DNA of 64,000 bases from Alphaproteobacteria bacterium (GCA_017307275.1 JAFKFK010000009.1:62001-126000), one strand, 5' to 3'. Counted from the stretch's first letter, positions 1 through 10,634 are shown. Notes: generated by a model from the letters alone, not told the origin. Made by a program: numbers and translations.

Positions 1-813
1 CAGCTTTCGCTGGGCCACGCCCTCTACGCCGGGCTCGGCGGCTATATCGCGGCCGGACTTTTCTTCCACTACGGCATTGGCCCGTGGCTCGGCCTGTTCG
101 CGGCCGTCGCGGCGGCATCTGCTGCCGGCGCTGTCGTCGGCTATCTCGGCTTCCGGTTCTCTCTGGCCGGCGTCTACTTCGCGCTGCTCACCATCGCCTT
201 CAGCGAATTCACGCGCATTGCCTTCGATCATTGGGGCTGGGTCGGCGGCTCGGGCGGCCTGTTCCTCAAGGTCGACGCCACCACCGACTGGCTGAACCTG
301 CGTGGCGGACCGGTCCTCTTCTACTACGTGATCCTGGCACTCGCGGTCGGCGCCTTCATCCTGTGCCGCCTCCTGCTGGAAAGCCGGCTCGGCCGCTACT
401 GGCTCGCCATCCGCGAGGATGCCGAGGCGGCCCAGGCCGTCGGCGTGCCGGTGCTCCGCTGCAAGATGATCGCCGTGGTGATCTCAGCCGCGATGACGGC
501 GCTGGCTGGCGTCTGGAACGCCTTCTACTACAACAACCTCTTCCCCGAGACGGCCTTTGCCATGGGCCGGTCCATCGAATTCACCCTGGCGCCGATCATC
601 GGCGGCCTTGGCACCCTGTTCGGCCCGATCGTCGGCGCCGTCGTGCTGACCGGCCTCGGTGAAATCTTCACCGACCTCAGCGAGTTCTTCCACATCTCAG
701 GCATCAAGCAGATCTTCTACGGCCTCGCCTTGCTGATCATCGTCATGTACCGGCCCGCCGGTGTCTGGCCGTGGCTCGCCGACAAATTCGGCTTCGGCGA
801 GAAGCGGCAATGA
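1..813 (+). CDS. Branched-chain amino acid-type ABC permease (LivM family), 5' end cut off
   Basis: The reading frame is open from base 1 and ends with TGA at 811-813, so the start lies left of the window. The visible 270 residues open with the LivM signature SLGHALYAGLGGY and are followed by several hydrophobic helices. The cytoplasmic coupling stretch is IREDAEAAQAVGVP, and a conserved IIGGLGTLFGPIVGA lies near the C-terminus. It would be one of two inner-membrane subunits of a Liv/HAAT transporter for amino acids, amides or aromatic acids. The next ATPase gene overlaps its stop codon (ATGA), so the genes form an operon. The substrate cannot be told, because the binding protein is not in view. 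Confidence 0.9.
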   Translation, partial: QLSLGHALYAGLGGYIAAGLFFHYGIGPWLGLFAAVAAASAAGAVVGYLGFRFSLAGVYFALLTIAFSEFTRIAFDHWGWVGGSGGLFLKVDATTDWLNLRGGPVLFYYVILALAVGAFILCRLLLESRLGRYWLAIREDAEAAQAVGVPVLRCKMIAVVISAAMTALAGVWNAFYYNNLFPETAFAMGRSIEFTLAPIIGGLGTLFGPIVGAVVLTGLGEIFTDLSEFFHISGIKQIFYGLALLIIVMYRPAGVWPWLADKFGFGEKRQ

Positions 814-1538
814 GCGGCGCCCACCTCGAACTCGCCGGCATCGGCAAGAACTTCCGCGGATTGCGTGCGGTGCACGATGTCTCCTTCGCCGTGCCGGCCG
901 GCGCAATCCACGCCCTGATTGGTCCCAACGGCGCCGGTAAGACCACGATCTTCAACATGATTGCCGGCGTCTACCGGCCCGATGCCGGCCAGGTCAGCCT
1001 GGACGGCAAGAAGATCTCCGGCCAGCGCCCTGACCTCGTGTGCGACGCAGGTGTCGGCCGCACGTTCCAGATCGTAAAGCCGTTCAAGGGGCTGAGCGTG
1101 CTGGAGAACGTGACGGTAGGCGCCCTGCATCGCCGGCCGAACCTCACCGACGCCCGTGCCGCTGCTGCCGATATTCTGCAGGGACTGGGCCTCCATGACC
1201 GGCGCAACCAGGCCGCGGAAAGCCTCACCCTTCCCGATCGCAAGCGCCTCGAAGTGGCGCGGGCGCTGGCCACAGAGCCCAAGCTGCTGCTGCTCGACGA
1301 GGTCATGGCCGGCCTGCGCCCGACCGAAGTCGATGTCATGGTGGCCTTCCTGCGCGACCTCAATGCGCGCACCGGCCTCACCATCCTGCTGATCGAGCAT
1401 GTGATGCGCGCGGTGATGGCGCTGGCGGCAGAAGTGGTGGTCGTGAGCTACGGCGAGAAGATCGCGCAAGGCACGCCTACCGAAATCGCCCGAAATCAGG
1501 CCGTCCTCGACGTCTATCTCGGCGAGGAAGAAACGTGA
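810..1538 (+). CDS. Liv-type ABC transporter ATPase (LivG family) with altered signature motif
   Basis: I chose the ATG at 810 because it overlaps the permease stop; an in-frame start at 771 would run deep into the permease gene. The 242-residue protein has a Walker A motif GPNGAGKTT at residues 38-46 and a Walker B LLLLDEVMAGL near 159-169. A LivG-type EH pair follows (LLIEHVMRAV). The ABC signature, normally LSxGQ, reads LTLPDRKRLEVARAL here, so its central glycine and Q are absent. Such degenerate signatures occur in some LivG branches. It should pair with the next ATPase (1535) to power the transporter. Confidence 0.92.
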   Translation: MSGAHLELAGIGKNFRGLRAVHDVSFAVPAGAIHALIGPNGAGKTTIFNMIAGVYRPDAGQVSLDGKKISGQRPDLVCDAGVGRTFQIVKPFKGLSVLENVTVGALHRRPNLTDARAAAADILQGLGLHDRRNQAAESLTLPDRKRLEVARALATEPKLLLLDEVMAGLRPTEVDVMVAFLRDLNARTGLTILLIEHVMRAVMALAAEVVVVSYGEKIAQGTPTEIARNQAVLDVYLGEEET

Positions 1539-2251
1539 GCGCGCCGCTGCTGCAGGTCGACGGCCTCGACCTCTACTATGGCGACGCGCAGGCCCTGGCT
1601 GGCGTGTCACTGACCATCGCGACCGGCGAAATCGTGGCGATCGTTGGCGCCAACGGTGCCGGCAAGAGCTCTCTCATTCGTTCGATTCACGGCATCGAAA
1701 GGCCGGCACAGGGCCAGATCCGCTTCGATGGCCAGGACATCACGGGCTGGCCTTCCTACCGGGTCTGCGAGGTGGGCATCGGCCATGTCGCCGAGGGGCG
1801 GCAGGTCTTCCCCAATCTTTCGGTGCTGGAAAATCTCGAGATGGGCGCGACGCCCCGGCATGCACGCGCTGCCGAGAAGCAGACACTGGAACGGGTGTTC
1901 GGCCTGTTCCCGCGCCTTGCCGAGCGGCGCAGGCAGGCGGCCGGCACGCTCTCCGGTGGCGAGCAGCAGATGCTGGCGATCGGGCGGTGCCTGATGGGTC
2001 AACCCAGGCTCATCATGTTCGACGAGCCCTCGCTCGGCCTCGCCCCCACGATCGTGCAGGAAGTGTTCCGCATCGTGCGGCGCCTCAACGAGGAAGGCCT
2101 CACCATTCTGCTGGTCGAGCAGAATGTCATGGCGTCGCTCAAGATCGCCCATCGCGGCTATGTGCTGGAGAACGGCCGCATCGAGCTCGAGGGGCCGGGT
2201 GCCGAACTGTTGACCAACGACCGCGTGCGCCAGGCTTATCTCGGCCTCTAG
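1535..2251 (+). CDS. Liv-type ABC transporter ATPase (LivF family)
   Basis: A 238-residue ATPase overlapping the preceding gene by four bases. Walker A is GANGAGKSS, the signature is the canonical LSGGEQQMLAIGR, and Walker B is MFDEPSLGLAP, all typical of LivF. Heterodimers of LivG and LivF are the rule in this family, so this subunit may supply the intact signature that its partner lacks. It is the last gene of the operon; a 161-base gap follows before an unrelated exported protein. Confidence 0.93.
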   Translation: MSAPLLQVDGLDLYYGDAQALAGVSLTIATGEIVAIVGANGAGKSSLIRSIHGIERPAQGQIRFDGQDITGWPSYRVCEVGIGHVAEGRQVFPNLSVLENLEMGATPRHARAAEKQTLERVFGLFPRLAERRRQAAGTLSGGEQQMLAIGRCLMGQPRLIMFDEPSLGLAPTIVQEVFRIVRRLNEEGLTILLVEQNVMASLKIAHRGYVLENGRIELEGPGAELLTNDRVRQAYLGL

Positions 2252-2351
2252 GAACCGCGTTGACGGCACTCCCGCCACGGCGCAATGCTTGCCTTTCCGG
2301 TACTTGCCGCTGTCGCGTGCGACGCGGGCTTGATCCGGGACGGCCCTGATC

Positions 2352-2406
2352 TTCCCGACGACGGGAAAGACCATCCTCCCCGGCAACGATTGCCATTGGG
2401 GAGGAT
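2352..2406 (+). promoter_or_regulatory. Structured leader with hairpin covering the ribosome-binding site of the 2413 gene
   Basis: Two consecutive inverted repeats precede the gene. The first is TTCCCG (2352-2357) with CGGGAA (2362-2367). The second pairs ATCCTCCCC (2373-2381) with GGGGAGGAT (2398-2406) and encloses an inner stem GGCAA/TTGCC (2382-2386 with 2390-2394). The right outer arm contains the Shine-Dalgarno sequence GGGGAGGA, seven bases before the ATG at 2413. When folded it would hide the ribosome-binding site. The pairing is read directly; a regulatory role is inferred. Confidence 0.5.
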
Positions 2407-2412
2407 TGAAAG

Positions 2413-3504
2413 ATGAATCGTCGCGACCTTTTGAAGGCTGGCGTTGCCGCTGGTGCGCTGGGCTTGGCACCGCACCTGGCTTCGGCACAGGCCGTCACCT
2501 ATGCACCTGTTCCCAAGGGCTGGCGCAACTACGTCCTCACCACCAAGGTCGAACCGACGGCGGGCGCCACTAAGGCCTGGATACCCCTGCCGACCTTCGA
2601 AGCGGCCGACTGGCAGCGGCCGGGCAATGTCACCTGGACGGGCAATGCACGCGTCGCCGAGCGCGTGCGCGATCCCAAGTACGGTGCGGAAATGCTCCGA
2701 GTCGAATGGGCCGCCGATCAGTCGGCGCCCATGATCGAAGTTACGGCACAAGTGCAGGCGCAGAATCGCTCGGTCGTGCCGGGCAAAGGTAACGCGCCTG
2801 CGCTGAGCGACGCCGAGCGCAAACTGAACCTGATGCCGACCACTTTCCTGCCGACCGATGGCATCGTGAAGGAGACGGCCGACGAGATCGTGCGCGGCAA
2901 GCAGGGCGACGTCGCCAAGGCACGCGCGATCTACGACTGGGTGGTCGAGAACACTTTCCGCAATGCCAAAACCCTGGGCTGCGGCGTCGGCGACATCACG
3001 ACCATGATCAAAACGGGCAACCTGAACGGCAAATGCGCAGACTTGAATGCGCTCTATGTCGGCCTCGCCCGGTCTGCCGGCCTGCCGGCGCGCGATGTCT
3101 ATGGCATTCGCGTGATGCCGTCCGAGTTTGGCTTCAAGGCACTGGGCGCCGGCTCCGAGGTCGTCTCCAAGGCCCAGCACTGCCGCGCAGAGGTCTGGCT
3201 GGCGGGCTCCGGCTGGACCCCGGTCGATCCTGCCGACGTACGCAAGGTGGTTCTGGAAGAGCCGCCGACCAACCTCGCCATGACCGATCCAAAGGTCGTT
3301 GCTGCTCGTCGGGCCCTGTTCGGCTCCTGGGAGGGCAACTGGCTCGCCTACAATGTCGCGCACGATCTGAAGCTTCCGGGCTCCAAGGAGTCGCCCATTG
3401 CCTTCCTGATGTATCCGCAGGCCGAGAACCGGTCGGGATTCCTGGATTCCCTCGATCCCGACAAGTTCCGGTACCGCATCACTGCACGCGAACTGACGGT
3501 GTAA
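2413..3504 (+). CDS. Tat-exported transglutaminase-like (cysteine protease fold) protein
   Basis: 363 residues with a twin-arginine leader (RRDLLKAG, then a hydrophobic stretch ending at ASAQA, about residue 27), so the mature protein should be periplasmic. The C-terminal half carries the transglutaminase-core triad: Cys208 in NGKCADLN, His256 in QHCRAEVW and Asp272 in TPVDPAD. The N-terminal half is beta-rich and resembles the non-catalytic part of similar proteins. The family includes peptidases and peptide-modifying enzymes; the substrate here is unknown. The start is fixed by a very strong Shine-Dalgarno (GGGGAGGA) that lies inside a hairpin. It is probably its own transcription unit. Confidence 0.85.
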   Translation: MNRRDLLKAGVAAGALGLAPHLASAQAVTYAPVPKGWRNYVLTTKVEPTAGATKAWIPLPTFEAADWQRPGNVTWTGNARVAERVRDPKYGAEMLRVEWAADQSAPMIEVTAQVQAQNRSVVPGKGNAPALSDAERKLNLMPTTFLPTDGIVKETADEIVRGKQGDVAKARAIYDWVVENTFRNAKTLGCGVGDITTMIKTGNLNGKCADLNALYVGLARSAGLPARDVYGIRVMPSEFGFKALGAGSEVVSKAQHCRAEVWLAGSGWTPVDPADVRKVVLEEPPTNLAMTDPKVVAARRALFGSWEGNWLAYNVAHDLKLPGSKESPIAFLMYPQAENRSGFLDSLDPDKFRYRITARELTV

Positions 3505-3528
3505 GGTCTTTTCCAATTCAGGTGGGGA

Positions 3529-3564
3529 GGAAAGCGGCGGAGCCATTTCGCCCGGCCGCTTTCC
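3529..3564 (+). other. Perfect 10-bp inverted repeat between transglutaminase and cyclase genes
   Basis: GGAAAGCGGC (3529-3538) is matched exactly by GCCGCTTTCC (3555-3564) across a 16-base loop. It lies just after the stop of the 2413 gene and 17 bases before the cyclase start. There is no T-run after it, so a classic intrinsic terminator is not supported. It may instead stabilise mRNA ends or pause transcription. Confidence 0.4.
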
Positions 3565-3580
3565 GCACTATATCGGCGGC

Positions 3581-5076
3581 ATGACCGCCACGACCGAGGC
3601 GGCGCCGCTTGCGGCGTCGACCAACATCGAGCGCCGATATTACGCGGCGATGGCCACGCCATTCCTGGTCGACGCTATCGCCGATACGGTCTACGCGCTG
3701 GTCAATAAGGCGCCGGGCGTCCTGTTGAGCTGGCTGACGATTTCCAGCTCCTTTCTGCTGATCGGCGTGGGTGTAGGCGCCTGGTGGTTGATCCGCCCGG
3801 TCAGGCGCTTCGTCTCGGGCGACGCCACCTTCGGGCAGATCGAGCAGCAACTCGCGCGCCTACCTCGCAACTCGGCAATCGTGGTTGGCATCTGCAGCGT
3901 TCCGATGCTGGCGATGCGCGGCTTCGCGCCCTACTTCGGCTTCGCCTTCGGCACCCTGGACATACCGGGTCTACCGGACGCCATCGCAACATTGACGGTT
4001 GGTAGTCTGTTCTACGTCGTACTGACCTACTTCGTCGTCAATGCGTATCTCGACCGCTTGTGCGAACACCTGTTTCGTGTCCACGGTGTCAACCTGACCA
4101 TCTTTCAAGGTCACTTCCACAACAAGGTCACGCTGGCGATGGTATTCCTGTCGTTCGCGGGCATGACCATGCTGGCAGCCGACATCCTGAGCTATAGCGG
4201 CGCCCGCTTGTTGCGTGAGGCCGGGACTGACATTGCCCTGACCCTGACCGGCGCCGGCATCGTCTACTACTGGGCCTCGCAGGCGCTGACCCGCCCGATC
4301 GCCCGCCTCGACAATGGCATGCGGCGGGTCGCCGAAGACGACTACGCAGTACGCCTGCCGGTCACTTCCGACGACGAACTCGGTCATGCCGCCAGTCGCT
4401 TCAACCGAATGGTCGAGGGCCTCGCCGAGCGCGAGTACCTGCGCGACACCTTTGGCAAGTACGTGAGCGAAAGCGTGGCGACTGCGATCCTCGACAACAG
4501 CGGTCGCAGCGGCCGCACCGTCGATACGACCGCCGAAGCCACTCTGATGTTCACCGACATCGAGGGCTTTACCGGACTTTCGGAGGGCGCCACGCCAGCG
4601 GAAATCGCTGCGCTGCTCAATACCTATCTCGGCACCGTCGTGCCGGTGATCCAGCGTCATGGCGGCGTGGTGAACAACTTCATCGGCGACGGCCTGTTCG
4701 CAAGCTTCAACCTACCCCTGCCGCTCGCCGATCACGCAGCGGCTGCAGTGAACGCCGCCCTCGAGATTCAGCAGGCCCTGGCAGCCGCTCCCTTCGCCGG
4801 CAAGGCCGGACTGCGGACCCGCATCGGCATCAACACCGGGCCGGTGATCGGCGTCACCATCGGTACCGAGAACCGGTTGAGTTACACTTTGCTGGGCGAT
4901 GCCGTTAACGTCGCTTCGCGTATAGAGCAACTCAACAAGAAGTTCGGCACGACGATCCTGGCGGCCGAGAGTACGGTTCTCGCAGCCGGCGCCGTCGAAG
5001 CCTGCGAACGGCTGGGCGCCACGGACGTGCGCGGCCATCGCGGCGATGTCGTCGTCTATCGTGTGGGGCCTCCGGC

Positions 5077-5080
<4 letters not shown>
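3581..5080 (+). CDS. Membrane class III adenylate/guanylate cyclase with HAMP domain (first of a tandem pair)
   Basis: 499 residues: about five or six hydrophobic segments between residues 45 and 235, a HAMP linker (about 237-285, starting RPIARLDNG), then a class III cyclase domain. Metal-binding aspartates are Asp326 (MFTDIEGF) and Asp370 (FIGDGLF); the transition-state pair is Asn443 and Arg447. The two substrate-specifying positions, Lys and Asp in canonical adenylyl cyclases, are Asn366 and Ser434. The layout resembles the membrane-HAMP-cyclase family known from mycobacteria (Rv1318c type). The product is probably cAMP, but specificity is uncertain given these changes. The stop overlaps the next cyclase start (ATGA). 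Confidence 0.88.
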
Positions 5081-6651
<1,571 letters not shown>

Positions 6652-6669
6652 CCTCGCTGGAGATCGATC

Positions 6670-7248
6670 ATGTCCGCTTCTGCTTCCCTGCCCGCCAGCC
6701 GTTTCCCCGTTCCCGCCTTGGCCGACCTGCCTGCCGACATTCGCGAGCGGATCGTTGCCGTCCAGGAGAAGTCCGGCTTCGTACCCAACGTCTTCCTCGC
6801 ACTGGCGCATCGGCCCGACGAGTTCCGGGCGTTCTTCGCCTACCACGACGCGCTGATGGACAAGCCCGGCAACCTGACCAAGGCCGAGCGCGAGATGATC
6901 GTCGTAGCGACGAGCAACGCCAACCAGTGCCAGTACTGCGTCATCGCACACGGCGCCATTCTGCGCATCCGAGCGAAGAACCCGCTGATCGCCGACCAGG
7001 TCGCCATCAACTATCGCAAGGCCGATATCACGCCGCGCCAGACCGCCATGCTGGACTTCGCCATGAAAGTGTCGTTCGAAGCCTATGCCGTCGGCGATGC
7101 AGACTTCGCCGCCCTGGCCGAGCACGGCTTCAACGACGAGGATGTGTGGGATATCGCGTCGATCGCCTCGTTCTTTGCGCTTTCCAATCGTATGGCGAAC
7201 GTCACCCGGATGCGTCCGAACGACGAGTTCTATACGCTGGGCCGCTAA
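6670..7248 (+). CDS. Peroxidase-related / carboxymuconolactone decarboxylase-family (AhpD-like) protein
   Basis: 192 residues. The AhpD-type redox motif is Cys87-Gln-Tyr-Cys90 with His94 (NQCQYCVIAHG), set in an all-helical sequence of the usual length. Members of this uncharacterised peroxidase-related group are thought to reduce peroxides through the CXXC pair. It sits 18 bases after the second cyclase and 24 bases before an acyl-CoA dehydrogenase, so it may share a transcript with one or both. A GGAG precedes the ATG at 6670. Confidence 0.85.
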   Translation: MSASASLPASRFPVPALADLPADIRERIVAVQEKSGFVPNVFLALAHRPDEFRAFFAYHDALMDKPGNLTKAEREMIVVATSNANQCQYCVIAHGAILRIRAKNPLIADQVAINYRKADITPRQTAMLDFAMKVSFEAYAVGDADFAALAEHGFNDEDVWDIASIASFFALSNRMANVTRMRPNDEFYTLGR

Positions 7249-7272
7249 TCACTATTTGCAAAGGCTGCCTCG

Positions 7273-8466
7273 ATGAATGCGTTCGGACTGTCGCCCGATC
7301 AGGTGAAACTGCAGGCTCACGCCCGCGAACTCGCCGCAGGTCCCGTCTCCAAGCGCGCCGCCGAGGTCGACCGCACGGAGCAATACCCCTGGGACAATGT
7401 CGATCTGCTGAAAGACGCCAAGCTGATCGGCATGACGATCCCGCAGCAGTATGGCGGCCAGGGCAAGGGCTGGCTCGAAGCGGTCCTTGCCATCGAGGCC
7501 CTGTCGTCGGCCTGCGCCGTCACCGGCCGCATCGCTGTCGAGACCAACATGGGCGCGATCAGCGCGGTCATGGCCTACGGCTCGGACGAACAGAAGAAGA
7601 TGGCGGCCGACATGGTGCTGTCGGGCGACAAGCCCGCCATCTGCATCACCGAGCCGGACGCCGGCTCCGACGCCAACGGCATGACCACGCGCGCGGATAA
7701 GAAGGGCAATCGCTACGTCCTGAACGGCCGCAAGCACTGGATCACCGGCGGCGGTGTCTCGCGCCTGCATCTGATCTTCGCCAAGGTCTACGACGAGAAG
7801 GGCACGTTCGAGGGGATCGGCGGCTTTCTTGCCATCCGCGACGAGACCAAGGGGCTCAAGATCACCAAGCGTGAGCCGACCATGGGTCTGCGCGGCATTC
7901 CCGAAGCGGTGATCGACTTCGAGGATATGGATGTCCCGCCCTCTTCGCTGGTGATCCCGCCGCGCGGCCTGAAGAAGGGCTTCGCCGACCTGATGAACGC
8001 CTACAATAGCCAGCGCGTCGGCGCGGCCACTGTGGCGCTGGGTATCGCCCAGGGCGCCTATCAGCTCGCGCTCGACTGGTCGGAAAAGCGCGAGCAGTTC
8101 GGCCGGCCGATCAACGAGTTCCAGGGCCTGCAATGGAAACTCGCCGACATGTCGATCAAGCTCTCGGCCTCCCAGGCGCTGGTCTACAACGCTGCGCGCT
8201 CCGGCGAGAGCGGCTTCCCCGACATGCTGATGGCGGCCCAAGCCAAGGTCTTCACCTCGGAAAGCGCCATTCAGGTGGTGAACGAGGCGTTGCAGTTCTT
8301 CGGCGCCCGAGGCTATTCGCGCGAACTGCCGCTGGAACGCATGGCCCGCGATGTGCGCATGTTCACCATCGGCGGCGGCACCGCCGAGGTGCTGCGCAAT
8401 GTCGTGGCCGGCGCCCTGCTCAAGAAGAAGCTGCCGCAAACGCGGGACGGCTGGGGCAAGGAATAG
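7273..8466 (+). CDS. Acyl-CoA dehydrogenase
   Basis: 397 residues, the normal size of the FAD-dependent acyl-CoA dehydrogenase family. Recognisable pieces are ITEPDAGSDA (about 131-140, flavin/substrate loop), the HWITGG strand, the REQFGRPINEFQGLQW motif near 276 and the C-terminal GARGYSRELPLERMARDVRMF block. It would oxidise an acyl-CoA to the enoyl-CoA and pass electrons to ETF. The chain type cannot be told. It is convergent with the LysR gene downstream, with a hairpin between them. Confidence 0.92.
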   Translation: MNAFGLSPDQVKLQAHARELAAGPVSKRAAEVDRTEQYPWDNVDLLKDAKLIGMTIPQQYGGQGKGWLEAVLAIEALSSACAVTGRIAVETNMGAISAVMAYGSDEQKKMAADMVLSGDKPAICITEPDAGSDANGMTTRADKKGNRYVLNGRKHWITGGGVSRLHLIFAKVYDEKGTFEGIGGFLAIRDETKGLKITKREPTMGLRGIPEAVIDFEDMDVPPSSLVIPPRGLKKGFADLMNAYNSQRVGAATVALGIAQGAYQLALDWSEKREQFGRPINEFQGLQWKLADMSIKLSASQALVYNAARSGESGFPDMLMAAQAKVFTSESAIQVVNEALQFFGARGYSRELPLERMARDVRMFTIGGGTAEVLRNVVAGALLKKKLPQTRDGWGKE

Positions 8467-8495
8467 CCAGTCCTTCAATCCGCCGAAGTCGATAT

Positions 8496-8531
8496 CCGCA
8501 CCCTTGCAGCGCACGCCGGACAAGGGTGCGG
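8496..8531. terminator. Probable bidirectional terminator hairpin between convergent genes
   Basis: CCGCACCCTTG (8496-8506) pairs perfectly over 11 bp with CAAGGGTGCGG (8521-8531) around a 14-base loop. It lies in the 87-base gap between the convergent acyl-CoA dehydrogenase and LysR genes. No T-tract follows on either strand, so termination may be inefficient or factor-assisted. Confidence 0.5.
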
Positions 8532-8553
8532 GCTCTGCCCCCAGAAAGAAGCA

Positions 8554-9552
8554 TCACGTGCCGGACGAGGAAGCTCGCCCATAAGTCCTGCGATACCAGG
8601 CCGGACGCTCGAGCGGGGTATTGCCGAGCAGTGGCACATCCCGACGAGCCTCGAGCTCCTTGACGCATCCTTCCAGGAAACCCAGAACCGCCTTCAGCCC
8701 GAGCGAGGAGCGGTGAAGCGGCCGGTGCAGAAGATGGACCGGCGGCGCATCTACGGCTTCCCAGTCGACAAGAACCGGCATCAAGGTACCGTCCTTCAGG
8801 AGATTCTGGACGGACAGATCCGCAAAGCGAGAAATCCCTTCGCCGGTGAGCACAGCATCGAGCACCACATCGCGCCGTTCGCTGACGAGCCAGCCTCCCA
8901 ATTCAGCCACTTCTTCTTCGCTCCCTCGCCGGAAGCGCCACGAATCGAGCAGCAGCCCCTTGGAGTTGCGGACCAGGAACGCCGTATGGTCCTTCAGCTC
9001 CTTCGGTCGCGTCGGAATACCGTGTCTTGCCCAGTAGCTCGGCGTCGCACAAACGAGCAGGCGCATCTGTGCGATTTGCCTGACGACGAAATCGGCGACG
9101 ACCGGCCATCCCAGGAGGATGAGCGCGTCGACACCTTTTGCATCCGCATCGGTGATCGTGACCCGGTCAACCATACGCAGGTCAATCCTGAGGTCCGGAT
9201 ATCGGTAATGGAAAGCCGGGAGCGCCGGCAGGAGCCATTGCCGAGTCAAAAGAGGCGGCGCCTCTATGACGACAGTGCCGCGCGGCCGCTGCTTGGTTCG
9301 ATTGAAGCTCAGTTCGACATCGGCAAGCTGGCCGATCATGGTTTCGCAAACCGTCAGGTAGCGCTCGCCCTCCGCAGTGAGGATAAGACCACGGGTGGTT
9401 CGGTTGAAGAGTGCTGCGCCCAACTCTCTTTCCAGCGCACCGACCATTTTGGCCACGGCCGGCACGCTGACTTCGAAATGCCGTGCCGCCCGCGACAGGC
9501 TTCCCTCGCGAGCCGCCGCGACGAAATACTCGATCGAACGCAGCTTATCCAT
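8554..9552 (-). CDS. LysR-family transcriptional regulator
   Basis: 332 residues. The N-terminal winged helix-turn-helix (1-62) has the LysR pattern EYFVAAAREGSLSRAARHFEVS, followed by the effector-binding domain. The C-terminal tail (about 305-332) is longer than usual and basic. It is divergently transcribed from the binding-protein gene at 9684, the classic arrangement for a LysR regulator and its target. A T-N11-A palindrome lies between them at 9587-9601. The inducer is unknown, but an organic acid taken up by the neighbouring system is likely. Confidence 0.92.
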   Translation of the reverse strand: MDKLRSIEYFVAAAREGSLSRAARHFEVSVPAVAKMVGALERELGAALFNRTTRGLILTAEGERYLTVCETMIGQLADVELSFNRTKQRPRGTVVIEAPPLLTRQWLLPALPAFHYRYPDLRIDLRMVDRVTITDADAKGVDALILLGWPVVADFVVRQIAQMRLLVCATPSYWARHGIPTRPKELKDHTAFLVRNSKGLLLDSWRFRRGSEEEVAELGGWLVSERRDVVLDAVLTGEGISRFADLSVQNLLKDGTLMPVLVDWEAVDAPPVHLLHRPLHRSSLGLKAVLGFLEGCVKELEARRDVPLLGNTPLERPAWYRRTYGRASSSGT

Positions 9553-9586
9553 CGGGCTCCCCTCCCCGCACGGAAAGTATCCTGCT

Positions 9587-9601
9587 TTAACTTATGGTTA
9601 A
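9587..9601. promoter_or_regulatory. Candidate LysR-binding box
   Basis: TTAAC-TTATG-GTTAA is a perfect inverted repeat of 5 bp arms and contains the T-N11-A core (T9588, A9600) known for LysR-type regulators. It lies 35 bases upstream of the LysR start and 82 bases upstream of the divergent gene, a suitable place to control both. Confidence 0.55.
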
Positions 9602-9683
9602 GACCAAGTTTTCCCGCCGTCTTATTCCGTGGGCCCGCGACGCTGGACTAGCCTTCGCTTCGTTTGCAACGGGGAGTTCATCG

Positions 9684-10634
9684 ATGAAGCGCCTGTTCGG
9701 ATTCCTGTTTTCACTTACCTTCGCCGCAAGCGCTGCTTGGGCGGACTATCCCGACAAGCCCATCAGTCTGATCGTACCGTTGCCGGCCGGCGGCCCGACC
9801 GATGCGGTCGCACGATCGGTTGCAGACGCCCTGTCAAAGTCGCTGGGCAAACCCATCGTCGTCGAGAACAAACCCGGCGCCGACGGTGCCATCGGAGCAA
9901 AGGCTGCGATGGCGGCACCGGCCGATGGCTACACGCTCCTCTTCGGCATCGGATCGCTGGTAGCGATTCCGTATCTTCAGAACCCGCCGCCCTACGATGC
10001 CCAGAAGGATCTGAACCCGGTCTCGGCGATCGGACGCTTTCCCTTCGTTCTGTCGGTCCATCCTTCCGTGCCGGCGGCAACGCTCTCCGAGTTCATCGCC
10101 TATGCGAAGAGCAAACCTGGCGGATTATTCTATGCATCGAGCACGGCGAGCGAAGCCCTGGCCGCCGCCGAGTTCATGAAGGCGACTGGCGTCGTCATGA
10201 CACGTGTTCCCTACAAGGGCGCGGGCCAGGCGATGCCGGACCTTCTCTCCGGTCGCGTCCACGTCATGTTCGGACCGATTTCGGCGGTGCTACCCGCCTC
10301 CAAGGAGGGCAAGCTCCGGCTCCTCGCAATGTTCTCGTCCAGTCGGACTCCTGCTGCGCCGGACGTACCGACCCTGTCCGAAGCTGGCGTCGCGGGGATC
10401 GCCGTGCCGACCTGGCAGGCCGTCTTTGCTCCCCCAGGCGTACCGAAACCCGTCATCGACCGCCTCAATGCGGAGATTGCCGCGGCGCTCGGGACGGATG
10501 GGCTGCGCACGCGGCTCGATGGCCTGATGCTACAGATCGAACCGTCGACGCCGGAGGAATTGCGCGAACGGATCGCACAGGAAAGCCGGACCTGGGAACA
10601 GTTCATCCGCGACCATAAGCTCGGCCCTCAATGA
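9684..10634 (+). CDS. Tripartite tricarboxylate transporter-type (Bug family) substrate-binding protein
   Basis: 316 residues starting at the ATG at 9684, which has a GGGGAG Shine-Dalgarno and gives a proper signal peptide (MKRLFGFLFS to about SAAWA). The mature protein begins YPDKPISLIVPLPAGGPTD, the hallmark of the TctC/Bug family, and carries the conserved DGYTLLFG and VPYKGAGQAMPDLLSG segments. These periplasmic proteins bind carboxylates. No TctA/TctB membrane subunits are next to it, so it is an orphan binding protein or works with a distant transporter, as is common for Bug proteins. Probably controlled by the divergent LysR. Confidence 0.9.
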   Translation: MKRLFGFLFSLTFAASAAWADYPDKPISLIVPLPAGGPTDAVARSVADALSKSLGKPIVVENKPGADGAIGAKAAMAAPADGYTLLFGIGSLVAIPYLQNPPPYDAQKDLNPVSAIGRFPFVLSVHPSVPAATLSEFIAYAKSKPGGLFYASSTASEALAAAEFMKATGVVMTRVPYKGAGQAMPDLLSGRVHVMFGPISAVLPASKEGKLRLLAMFSSSRTPAAPDVPTLSEAGVAGIAVPTWQAVFAPPGVPKPVIDRLNAEIAAALGTDGLRTRLDGLMLQIEPSTPEELRERIAQESRTWEQFIRDHKLGPQ

